Positions 57,561 to 64,000 of a stretch of 64,000 bases of DNA are shown here, piece after piece. Numbering within the stretch: the first letter of the stretch is position 1; the number at the start of each line of letters is the position of its first letter. The DNA is from Marinobacterium iners (lineage in GTDB: Bacteria; Pseudomonadota; Gammaproteobacteria; Pseudomonadales; Balneatricaceae), in assembly GCF_017310015.1 (NCBI RefSeq), contig NZ_CP022297.1, positions 248,001-312,000 of the forward strand, written 5' to 3'. The notes under the pieces were generated by a model. That model worked only from the letters and a program-made list of their open reading frames with translations, searched no databases and was not told where the DNA came from. Both the position numbers and the translations under genes were made by a program.

Positions 57561-57766
57561 GCACGATGACTGTGTTCGATTGGGTCATATTGGTCGGTCT
57601 GGTGTTACTGGTCAGCATCTGGCTGCTGCACCGTATTCGCTCCAGCCTTAAGGTCGGCTGCTGCAGCACTGATACCGCCACTTGTGCCGGTTGCAGTGGT
57701 GGTTGCGGCAAGCGTAACCAGACGAATGTCAGTCCCTTGGCTGCCAATAACAAAAAGCCCGACTGA
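57557..57766 (+). CDS. Small Cys-rich membrane protein, FeoB-associated
   Basis: 69-residue protein from GTG 57557, overlapping the feoB stop by 4 nt (GTGA); ATG 57566 is a shorter option. One membrane helix (about residues 8-25) is followed by a Cys cluster at 35, 36, 43, 46 and 50. This layout matches small FeoB-associated Cys-rich proteins that follow feoB in many bacteria. It could bind iron or metal, though this is not shown. Its stop codon lies inside the following terminator. Confidence 0.7.
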   Translation: MSTMTVFDWVILVGLVLLVSIWLLHRIRSSLKVGCCSTDTATCAGCSGGCGKRNQTNVSPLAANNKKPD

Positions 57767-57785
57767 TTGCTCAGCCGGGCTTTTT
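57752..57785 (+). terminator. Bidirectional terminator between feo cluster and phoX
   Basis: AAAAAGCCCG ... CGGGCTTTTT around the 3' end of the Cys-rich gene, including its stop codon. The stem has T-runs on both strands and also serves convergent phoX. Confidence 0.85.
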
Positions 57786-57804
57786 ATCAGGGCGCTTATG
57801 GGTT

Positions 57805-59718
57805 TCAGGCGCCGATCACACCACCATCTTCACGCTGTACCACCATGATGGTGGAACGCGGCTTGCTGTTGCCGCCGCCCGGGAAGTGAGACGGGGCCAG
57901 CTCTTCGCCCGGGTGCTGCACACCGATGAAGACCGTGCGCTGATCCGGCGAGAACGCCAGACCGGTGATCTCACAAGCGATGGGACCAGTGGCAAAGCGG
58001 CGGATCTCGCCGGTCTGCGGGTCGGCACAAAGCATCTGGTTGTTGCCCATGCCGGCAAACTCGCCCTCGTTGCTGTACTTGCCGTCGGTCTGAATCCAGA
58101 GGCGGCCGGCAGCATCAAAGCCAAGACCATCCGGGCTGTTGAACATATTGTCGGCAGTGATGTTGTCGCTGCCGGCGTAGAGGCCTTCGGCAACGGTCGG
58201 GTTGCCGGCCATGGCGAACAGGTCCCAGTCAAAGCGGCTGTCCACATGGTTGCCCTGATGCGGCCACCAGCGCACGATCTGGCCGTAGTTGTTCTTGGCT
58301 CGCGGGTTCGGACCACCCACCGGCTGGCCTTCCTTGCCGCGGTTCTTGTTGTTGGTCAGAGTGCAGAACACTGCCTTGTTGTCCGGATGAACAGCTACCC
58401 ACTCCGGGCGATCCATGGTGGTGGCGCCTACTTGCGTGGCGGCTTCACGGGCAAAGATCAGCACTTCCGCCTGGTCGGCAAAGCCGTTCTCGGCGGTAAG
58501 GCCATTTTTGCCGTGAGTCAGCTCGATCCACTCGCCCTGGCCCTTGATCTCGCCGTCATTGGCGGAGAAGCGTGCCACGTACAGGGTGCCTTCTTCCAAC
58601 AGGTCACGGTTGGCCTGCTGGTTGTTCGGGTTGTATTTGGCCTTGGAAACGAACTTGTACAGGTGCTCGCCACGCTCGTCATCACCCAAATACACCACCA
58701 CATGACCGGACGGGTCGATGGTCAGAGCGGCATTCTCATGCTTGAAACGGCCCAGAGCGGTACGCTTCTTCGGTGTAGCGGTCGGGTCCATCGGATCAAT
58801 CTCGACCACCCAGCCGAAGCGGTGCGGCTCGTTCGCATGCTTGGCCAGATCGAATCGCTCGTCATGGCGATACCACTGGTAGTCACGGTTGCCCGCTTTC
58901 AGGCCATAGCGTGTATCGCGTGCCGGCAGCGCAACGTCATCCTGAGCCGAGGCGAAGTACTTGTGGAAATTCTCTTCGCAGGTCAGGTAGGTGCCCCAGG
59001 GCGTTTCGCCGTTGGCGCAGTTGTTGAATGTGCCCAGCGGCTTGCGGCCTGAAGGATCGGCGGCGGTTTTCATCAGCGCATGGCCAGCGGCCGGGCCGGT
59101 CAGCTCCATCGGTGTGTAGGCGGTGATACGACGGTTATGGTCAGAATCGCGGTTCACCTGCCACTCGCCCTTGGCGTTGCGGCGGATCTCGAAGATGGAC
59201 ACGCCATGTGCCGCCTGGGACTTCTTCACCTCATCGGCGGTCAGGTCCTGCTTGCCCTGGTGGGCGAATAGGTATTCCGGGTTGATGTACTCGTTATTCA
59301 CTGCCAGCAATGCACGGTCTTCGTCCAGCGGGAAGAAGCTCATGCCGTCGGTATTGTCACCGAACTGACCGGCCTGCGCGGCTGCATTCTGGGTACCGGA
59401 TGCGTCAAACGCCGGCGCACCCTTGAGGATGGGATCGCCCCAGGAAATCAGCGGCTTGGCTACATAGCCTTCGGGCACCACAAAAGTATCGGCGGTGCTG
59501 GCCGGTACGGCCTTGAATCCCATCAGCTTGCTGGGTTCCGGGCGGGTTACGGCTGCAACTGCCTGTGCCAGCGGGTTGGCGGCCAGGAACAGGCCCATGG
59601 CAGCGGCTCCACCACGCAGGAAGTTGCGGCGGCTGATGCCTTTCGCCGTCATGCGGTCAAAATCGGTCTGTTCCAGTTCCGGATGATCTTCGGGATCAAA
59701 ATGCTCAATCTGATTCAT
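57805..59718 (-). CDS. phoX: PhoX-family alkaline phosphatase, Tat-exported
   Basis: DUF839/PhoX-type phosphatase of 637 residues; PhoX enzymes use calcium and iron and release phosphate outside the cytoplasm. The twin-arginine signal SRRNFLRGG (Arg30-Arg31) precedes a hydrophobic stretch. CANGETPWGTYLTCEENF contains the conserved Cys and Glu residues, and FKHENAALTIDPSGH and NSPDGLGFDAAG lie in the propeller repeats. It stands alone, transcribed towards the feo genes and divergent from clpB. No convincing PHO box was found upstream. Substrate is inferred from the family. Confidence 0.88.
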   Translation of the reverse strand: MNQIEHFDPEDHPELEQTDFDRMTAKGISRRNFLRGGAAAMGLFLAANPLAQAVAAVTRPEPSKLMGFKAVPASTADTFVVPEGYVAKPLISWGDPILKGAPAFDASGTQNAAAQAGQFGDNTDGMSFFPLDEDRALLAVNNEYINPEYLFAHQGKQDLTADEVKKSQAAHGVSIFEIRRNAKGEWQVNRDSDHNRRITAYTPMELTGPAAGHALMKTAADPSGRKPLGTFNNCANGETPWGTYLTCEENFHKYFASAQDDVALPARDTRYGLKAGNRDYQWYRHDERFDLAKHANEPHRFGWVVEIDPMDPTATPKKRTALGRFKHENAALTIDPSGHVVVYLGDDERGEHLYKFVSKAKYNPNNQQANRDLLEEGTLYVARFSANDGEIKGQGEWIELTHGKNGLTAENGFADQAEVLIFAREAATQVGATTMDRPEWVAVHPDNKAVFCTLTNNKNRGKEGQPVGGPNPRAKNNYGQIVRWWPHQGNHVDSRFDWDLFAMAGNPTVAEGLYAGSDNITADNMFNSPDGLGFDAAGRLWIQTDGKYSNEGEFAGMGNNQMLCADPQTGEIRRFATGPIACEITGLAFSPDQRTVFIGVQHPGEELAPSHFPGGGNSKPRSTIMVVQREDGGVIGA

Positions 59719-59836
59719 GTCACCTGTCCTGTATTGGGTTACCGGGATGCAGGTGCATGTTGTAGCAGGGTGCTATTACAGAATTAAGAAAAGTGTACTG
59801 CTGTATAAGAAATAACTAATTTAATTGCTGTCAGAT

Positions 59837-59865
59837 CTTGAAGCCGCCCCTGCTGGCCCCTATCT
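59837..59865 (+). promoter_or_regulatory. Sigma32 heat-shock promoter of clpB
   Basis: CTTGAAG (59837-59843), 14-bp spacer, CCCTATCT (59858-59865) fits the sigma32 consensus CTTGAAA / CCCCATNT with one mismatch in each element. It lies about 80 nt before the clpB start, where a heat-shock promoter is expected. Confidence 0.8.
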
Positions 59866-59872
59866 ATAGGGG
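59857..59872. repeat. Perfect inverted repeat over the clpB -10
   Basis: CCCCTAT-CT-ATAGGGG is a 7-bp inverted repeat with a 2-bp centre that overlaps the sigma32 -10 element. It could be a repressor operator or a 5' RNA hairpin. No known regulator motif was matched. Confidence 0.5.
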
Positions 59873-59943
59873 TAACAGAAACAGCCGAACCGTCTGACCC
59901 CCTATGTCGGACCAGCGGCACCGAGAGATCCACAGGAGACCTC

Positions 59944-62520
59944 ATGCGACCCGACAAATTTACCTCACGACTTCAGGAAGCCCTGTCCGACGCCCAGTCA
60001 CTGGCGATCGGCAAGGACCACAACATGATGGAGCCGATCCACCTGCTGGCTGCCTTTTTGCAGCAGCAGAACGGCTCGGTGGCGCCGCTTTTGCGTCAGG
60101 CCGGTGCCGACCGGATGACCCTGACCGCCAAGGTGGGCGAAGCACTGGACCGCCTGCCGGTGGTGAGCAGCCCCGATGGTGAGATCCGCCTGTCACAGAA
60201 CATGGCGCGCCTGTTCAACCTGACCGACAAGCTGGCGCAGCAGCGTGGCGATCAGTACATCGCCAGCGAGCTGGTGCTGCTGGCGATGCTGGATGACAAG
60301 GGCGATGCCGGCAAGGTATTGAAAGACTGTGGCGTGAACCGCCAGTCACTGGAAAACGCCATCAATAACATGCGTGGAGGCGACAGCGTGAACGATCCCA
60401 ACGCGGAAGAGACCCGTCAGGCGCTGGACAAATACTGCATCGACCTGACCGAGCGCGCCGAGTCCGGCAAGCTGGACCCGGTGATCGGCCGTGATGACGA
60501 GATTCGCCGTACTATTCAGGTGCTGCAGCGCCGCACCAAGAACAACCCGGTGCTGATCGGTGAGCCCGGTGTGGGCAAGACCGCCATCGTTGAAGGGCTG
60601 GCGCAGCGCATCGTCAATGGCGAAGTGCCCGAAGGCCTCAAGCGCAAGAAGGTGCTGTCGCTGGACATGGGCGCACTGATCGCCGGTGCCAAGTTCCGTG
60701 GCGAGTTCGAGGAGCGCCTGAAGGCGGTACTGAACGAGCTGTCGAAGCAGGAAGGTCAGATCATCCTGTTCATCGACGAGCTGCACACCATGGTCGGCGC
60801 CGGCAAGGGCGAAGGTGCAATGGATGCGGGCAACATGCTCAAGCCGGCGCTGGCCCGTGGCGAGCTGCACTGTGTCGGTGCCACCACCCTGGACGAGTAT
60901 CGCCAGTACGTGGAAAAGGACGCTGCCCTTGAACGCCGCTTCCAGAAAGTGATCGTCGATGAGCCCTCCGAAGAGGATACCATCGCCATCCTGCGTGGCC
61001 TGAAAGAGCGCTACGAGATCCACCACAGTGTGGATATCACCGACTCGGCGATCATCGCTGCGGCCAAGCTGAGCCAGCGCTACATCACCGACCGTCAGCT
61101 GCCGGACAAGGCGATCGACCTGATCGACGAAGCCGCATCCCGCATCCGCATGGAGATGGACTCCAAGCCGGAAGAGATGGACCGTCTCGACCGTCGCCTG
61201 ATCCAGCTGAAGATGGAGCGCGAGGCGCTGAAGAAAGAGAAGGACGAGGCTTCGCGCAAGCGTCGCGAAGAGCTTGAGGCCCATATCGCGCAGCTGGAGA
61301 AGGAATATTCCGACTTCGATGAGGTGTGGAAGGCCGAGAAGGCCAGCCTGCAGGGCTCGCAGCAGATCAAGGAGCAGCTCGACCAGGCCCGTGTCGAAAT
61401 GGAGCAGGCGCGTCGTGCCGGTGATCTGGCGAAGATGTCCGAGCTGCAGTACGGGCGTATCCCCGAGCTGGAAAAACAGCTGCAGGCCGCCGACAGCAGC
61501 GAGCAGCAGGCGGAAGAGCACAAGCTGCTGCGCAACAAGGTGACTGAAGAGGAAGTGGCCGAAGTGGTCGCCCGCTGGACCGGCATTCCGGTCAGCAAGA
61601 TGCTGGAAGGCGAGCGCGAAAAGCTGCTGCGCATGGAAGATGCCCTGCACCAGCGCGTGGTGGGGCAGAGTGAAGCGGTGGTGGCCGTGTCCAACGCCGT
61701 GCGCCGTTCCCGTGCCGGCCTGTCTGACCCCAACCGTCCCAACGGCTCCTTCCTGTTCCTCGGCCCGACCGGTGTCGGTAAGACCGAACTGTGCAAAGCG
61801 CTGGCCAGCTTCCTGTTCGATACCGAAGACGCCATGGTCCGCATCGACATGTCCGAGTTCATGGAGAAGCACTCCGTCGCACGCCTGATCGGTGCGCCTC
61901 CGGGCTATGTCGGCTACGAAGAGGGCGGCTACCTGACCGAAGCGGTGCGCCGCAAGCCCTACTCGGTGCTGCTGCTGGACGAGGTGGAGAAGGCTCACCC
62001 GGATGTGTTCAACATCCTGTTGCAGGTGCTGGAAGACGGCCGCCTGACCGATGGCCAGGGCCGTACCGTGGACTTCCGCAACACCATCGTGGTGATGACC
62101 TCCAACCTGGGGTCTGACCTGATCCAGAACTACAGCGATGACGACGACTACAACCTGATGAAACAGGCGGTGATGGAGTCTGTGGGTACTCACTTCCGTC
62201 CCGAAGTGATCAACCGCATCGACGAGGTGGTGGTATTCCACAGCCTGCGCAAGGAACAGGTGGCCGGCATTGCCGAGATCCAGCTGGACCGCCTGCGCAG
62301 GCGCCTGGCCGAGCGCGAGCTGAGCATCACCTTCACCAGCACCGCCATGGACAAGCTAGTGGACGTGGGCTTCGAGCCGATCTACGGCGCCCGCCCGCTG
62401 AAGCGTGCGATCCAGCAGTGGATCGAAAACCCGCTGGCACAGAGACTGCTGGCCGGCGAGTACGAGCCCGGTCGCAAGATCGCGGTGGATGTAGAGGCCG
62501 GAGAGTTTACCTTCAGGTAA
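59944..62520 (+). CDS. clpB: Chaperone ClpB disaggregase
   Basis: Hsp100 hexameric ATPase that rescues aggregated proteins with DnaK; 858 residues. The Clp N domain spans about 1-145. NBD1 has GEPGVGKT (206-213), NBD2 has GPTGVGKTE near 606, and the coiled-coil middle domain lies between them (about 410-530). ATG follows CACAGGAGACCTC. Expression from a sigma32 promoter is likely. It ends in a terminator. Confidence 0.97.
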   Translation: MRPDKFTSRLQEALSDAQSLAIGKDHNMMEPIHLLAAFLQQQNGSVAPLLRQAGADRMTLTAKVGEALDRLPVVSSPDGEIRLSQNMARLFNLTDKLAQQRGDQYIASELVLLAMLDDKGDAGKVLKDCGVNRQSLENAINNMRGGDSVNDPNAEETRQALDKYCIDLTERAESGKLDPVIGRDDEIRRTIQVLQRRTKNNPVLIGEPGVGKTAIVEGLAQRIVNGEVPEGLKRKKVLSLDMGALIAGAKFRGEFEERLKAVLNELSKQEGQIILFIDELHTMVGAGKGEGAMDAGNMLKPALARGELHCVGATTLDEYRQYVEKDAALERRFQKVIVDEPSEEDTIAILRGLKERYEIHHSVDITDSAIIAAAKLSQRYITDRQLPDKAIDLIDEAASRIRMEMDSKPEEMDRLDRRLIQLKMEREALKKEKDEASRKRREELEAHIAQLEKEYSDFDEVWKAEKASLQGSQQIKEQLDQARVEMEQARRAGDLAKMSELQYGRIPELEKQLQAADSSEQQAEEHKLLRNKVTEEEVAEVVARWTGIPVSKMLEGEREKLLRMEDALHQRVVGQSEAVVAVSNAVRRSRAGLSDPNRPNGSFLFLGPTGVGKTELCKALASFLFDTEDAMVRIDMSEFMEKHSVARLIGAPPGYVGYEEGGYLTEAVRRKPYSVLLLDEVEKAHPDVFNILLQVLEDGRLTDGQGRTVDFRNTIVVMTSNLGSDLIQNYSDDDDYNLMKQAVMESVGTHFRPEVINRIDEVVVFHSLRKEQVAGIAEIQLDRLRRRLAERELSITFTSTAMDKLVDVGFEPIYGARPLKRAIQQWIENPLAQRLLAGEYEPGRKIAVDVEAGEFTFR

Positions 62521-62552
62521 TCTCTGGTTGTCACATCATGTTGAGAGCAAAA

Positions 62553-62581
62553 GCCTGCCGAGCGATCGGTGGGCTTTTTTA
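62553..62581 (+). terminator. Terminator after clpB
   Basis: AAAGCC-TG-CCGA ... TCGG-TG-GGCTTTTTT: an interrupted stem followed by a T-run, about 33 nt behind the clpB stop. Confidence 0.75.
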
Positions 62582-63141
62582 CTTTTCAGCTACTGAAGCT
62601 GGCAGTGAACCGATGCATGGCTACCCAGTAGAGGAAGTGCAGAGCCAGGGTGATAGATTTTTTACTTTAGTTGTGTGGTCAGCTCAGCCTGTGCTGGCTA
62701 TAGTGTTGTTAATGGATGACAGGGAGTACCGTGCAGATCAGTGCAGCACGGCGGCGTTCAGCACGTAATGAAGGAGTATCAGGTATGACCAAACCTCACC
62801 ATATTTTTCCTCTGATCCCTTCTCGGCTGCCGTTGATGGTGCTCTCTGCTGAGTGACTCTCTGTCGAGCGGGTATACCTTTTTGTCAATTCCAAGAAAAA
62901 TAAATCCCTGAATCAGTGAATTCATCTGCTATTGCCGTGCCACCGCATTGAATATAACCACATTCTTTAACACCGCTCGATCTTATCCGGATTCTGCCGC
63001 CGCATCTGCGCTACTGCAGCATCATTCACCGTCTTCTCCGACGTTTTTTTGCTCTGAATGCTATCGGGAACCACAAAACATCCTGCCATGCATGGCGCTT
63101 TGTGGCTTGGCGGTTGAACGAGGTGAGTTAAGCCGAGTGGA
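62582..63141. other. Stretch of low coding content between clpB and IS1380 transposase
   Basis: No family-recognisable gene in 560 bp. A frame at 62612-62768 (51 residues) has no ribosome binding site. A 23-codon frame at 62785 (MTKPHHIFPLIPSRL...) does have AAGGAG upstream. Minus-strand frames extend the transposase side without recognisable homology. The left boundary of the insertion sequence is probably inside this stretch, but no terminal repeat could be fixed. Confidence 0.5.
62785..62856 (+). CDS. Possible 23-residue leader peptide or gene remnant
   Basis: ATG at 62785 is preceded by AAGGAGTATCAGGT, a good ribosome binding site, and reads MTKPHHIFPLIPSRLPLMV... to TGA at 62854. No homologue is recognised. 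It may be a genuine small ORF, the 5' remnant of a gene disrupted by the insertion sequence, or chance. Confidence 0.15.
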   Translation: MTKPHHIFPLIPSRLPLMVLSAE

Positions 63142-63999
63142 TCAGACCGACTCGTAGATGCAACCGAACGCCCTGAACCCGGGGCAATGTTGGCCAAAAC
63201 GCAGGTAAAGACGGCGGCCGCTGCTGACCAGGCGGCAGGCCATATACATCAGCTCCTGCATGACGGTTTTTAGCCGCCGACGTTTGGCCGGATGACGCAC
63301 CGGCGCATCCGGTCCCAGCAGTGCGTGCTGTCCCATCCAGCGCAATATGTTGTAGCCCAGTACGGCAAACGCCATGACCAGGTCGTTGGTATCGAACTTC
63401 CCTGACGGCAAACGTTCGAGATCCAGATCAGTCTTGAACTCACTGTGGAACTGTTCGCTGGTGGCGTGATCCTGGTAGAGCGCAATCACCTTGGCATGAT
63501 CCGCCGCGTCCGGCTTGAGCGAAGTCATCCAGCCTTCCAGGCTCACCTCGGGCTCCAGAAACAGCTGCCCTGTACTGTCACTGTGGCGCACCGTCACCTT
63601 GACGATCAGGCGGTCGTCAGTGCCATCCAGCGATTCGCTCACCAGCGTTTCCATTTTGCCCGGCCGGGTATGGCACCAGAGTGCGCCGGCAGCATGAGCC
63701 TTGTCCACCCAGGCCAAACCGTCTTGTGAGCGAGGGTTCCACTTGATCAGATAGTCCACCCCGTGCGTACGGAAGTACGCGCGGTTCTCGGCGGCATCAT
63801 GGGCACTGTCAAGCCGTACCAGTAGCGGTGCATCGGTCAGCTGACGGACCCGAGGCAGCACCCGGTCGAGGGTGTGGATAAACTCCTTGTTGGCGTGTTG
63901 GTTACCCGGTCGCAGCTCACAGCCCAGACACCAGCCCTCCGTGCCCAGGTAGGCCGCGATGGGGGCGTAGCCGTCATGCCCCTTGTAGGTGTAGGCCAC
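63142..63999 (-). CDS. IS1380-family transposase (5' end outside window)
   Basis: DDE transposase fragment of 285 residues whose N terminus lies to the right of the window. It includes YKGHDGYAPIAAYLGTEG, ELRPGNQHANKEF and VRLDSAHDA (the second catalytic Asp), the usual spacing for IS1380 transposases. The frame is open without frameshift to TGA at 63142, so the copy may be functional. It lies downstream of clpB in antisense orientation. Confidence 0.9.
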   Translation of the reverse strand: MAYTYKGHDGYAPIAAYLGTEGWCLGCELRPGNQHANKEFIHTLDRVLPRVRQLTDAPLLVRLDSAHDAAENRAYFRTHGVDYLIKWNPRSQDGLAWVDKAHAAGALWCHTRPGKMETLVSESLDGTDDRLIVKVTVRHSDSTGQLFLEPEVSLEGWMTSLKPDAADHAKVIALYQDHATSEQFHSEFKTDLDLERLPSGKFDTNDLVMAFAVLGYNILRWMGQHALLGPDAPVRHPAKRRRLKTVMQELMYMACRLVSSGRRLYLRFGQHCPGFRAFGCIYESV

Positions 64000-64000
64000 G
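63142..64000 (-). mobile_element. IS1380-family insertion sequence (partial, right side outside window)
   Basis: Contains the C-terminal two-thirds or so of a transposase of the IS1380 family and presumably the left terminal inverted repeat beyond its stop codon. Only one end falls in the window. No target duplication could be identified. Confidence 0.8.

Noticed and set aside
59719..59836. PHO box upstream of phoX
   Set aside because: Only one half-site-like CTGTAAT occurs on the minus strand; no second repeat at the 11-bp period matches.
60346..62241. 631-codon open frame antisense to clpB
   Set aside because: Mirror of the ClpB codon pattern; no homology or ribosome binding site. Similar antisense frames lie opposite murJ (436 codons) and phoX (388 codons) and were rejected for the same reason.
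62612..62768. 51-residue ORF after clpB
   Set aside because: No ribosome binding site and no recognisable family; the composition gives no support for coding.
63128..63131. TTAA as IS1380 target duplication
   Set aside because: It lies only about 10 bp from the transposase stop, leaving no space for a terminal inverted repeat, and the other end is outside the window.

Overview
The window looks like the chromosome of a gammaproteobacterium close to the Pseudomonas/Oceanospirillales group. The rpoBC-str-S10-spc-alpha gene order, the fabA-fabB pair, the ispB / rplU-rpmA-obgE-proB-rpsT-murJ-ribF-ileS-lspA-fkpB run and the thiO...bamD-rluD-pgeF...clpB run all follow the order I remember for Pseudomonas aeruginosa. 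Codon usage is moderately GC-rich. The species cannot be fixed from the sequence alone.

Region 1 (1-26.7 kb) is an unbroken transcription and translation block. It holds rpoB (5' end outside the window), rpoC, rpsL, rpsG, fusA, tuf, then the S10 operon (rpsJ to rpsQ), the spc operon (rplN to rpmJ) and the alpha operon (rpsM to rplQ). Genes are tightly packed, with several overlapping stop/start codons. Terminators close rpoC, tuf and rplQ. Good sigma70-type promoters precede rpsJ and rpsM, and a tandem hairpin with terminator features sits between rplN and rplX.

Region 2 (26.7-37 kb) carries divergent uvrA and ssb, an RmlD-like reductase homologue whose catalytic Tyr is replaced by Phe, a SirB2-like membrane protein, two linked glycerolipid acyltransferase-family genes, fabA-fabB (unsaturated fatty acid synthesis) and ispB (quinone side chain). 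Region 3 (37-50.6 kb) holds rplU-rpmA-obgE-proB, rpsT, murJ, ribF, ileS-lspA-fkpB, an orphan FimT/GspH-type pseudopilin gene, thiO and nadE. Relative to the Pseudomonas order, ispH, the minor pilin genes and pilSR are absent from this locus.

Region 4 (50.6-64 kb) is the most accessory part. A complete 1.93-kb group IIC intron, with its reverse transcriptase, sits directly behind the nadE terminator. Next come bamD, rluD-pgeF, a feoA-feoB-small-Cys-rich-protein cluster coupled to pgeF, a Tat-exported PhoX-type phosphatase gene, and clpB with a recognisable sigma32 promoter. After a 0.6-kb stretch of little coding content, the window ends inside an IS1380-family transposase gene. I found no CRISPR array, no tRNA or rRNA gene, and no clearly novel multi-gene system. 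The most unusual items are the intron and its surroundings, the pilus-gene loss, the feo/phoX insertion, the tandem hairpin in the spc operon, a G-run cluster before rplU, and a shared discriminator in ribosomal-protein promoters.
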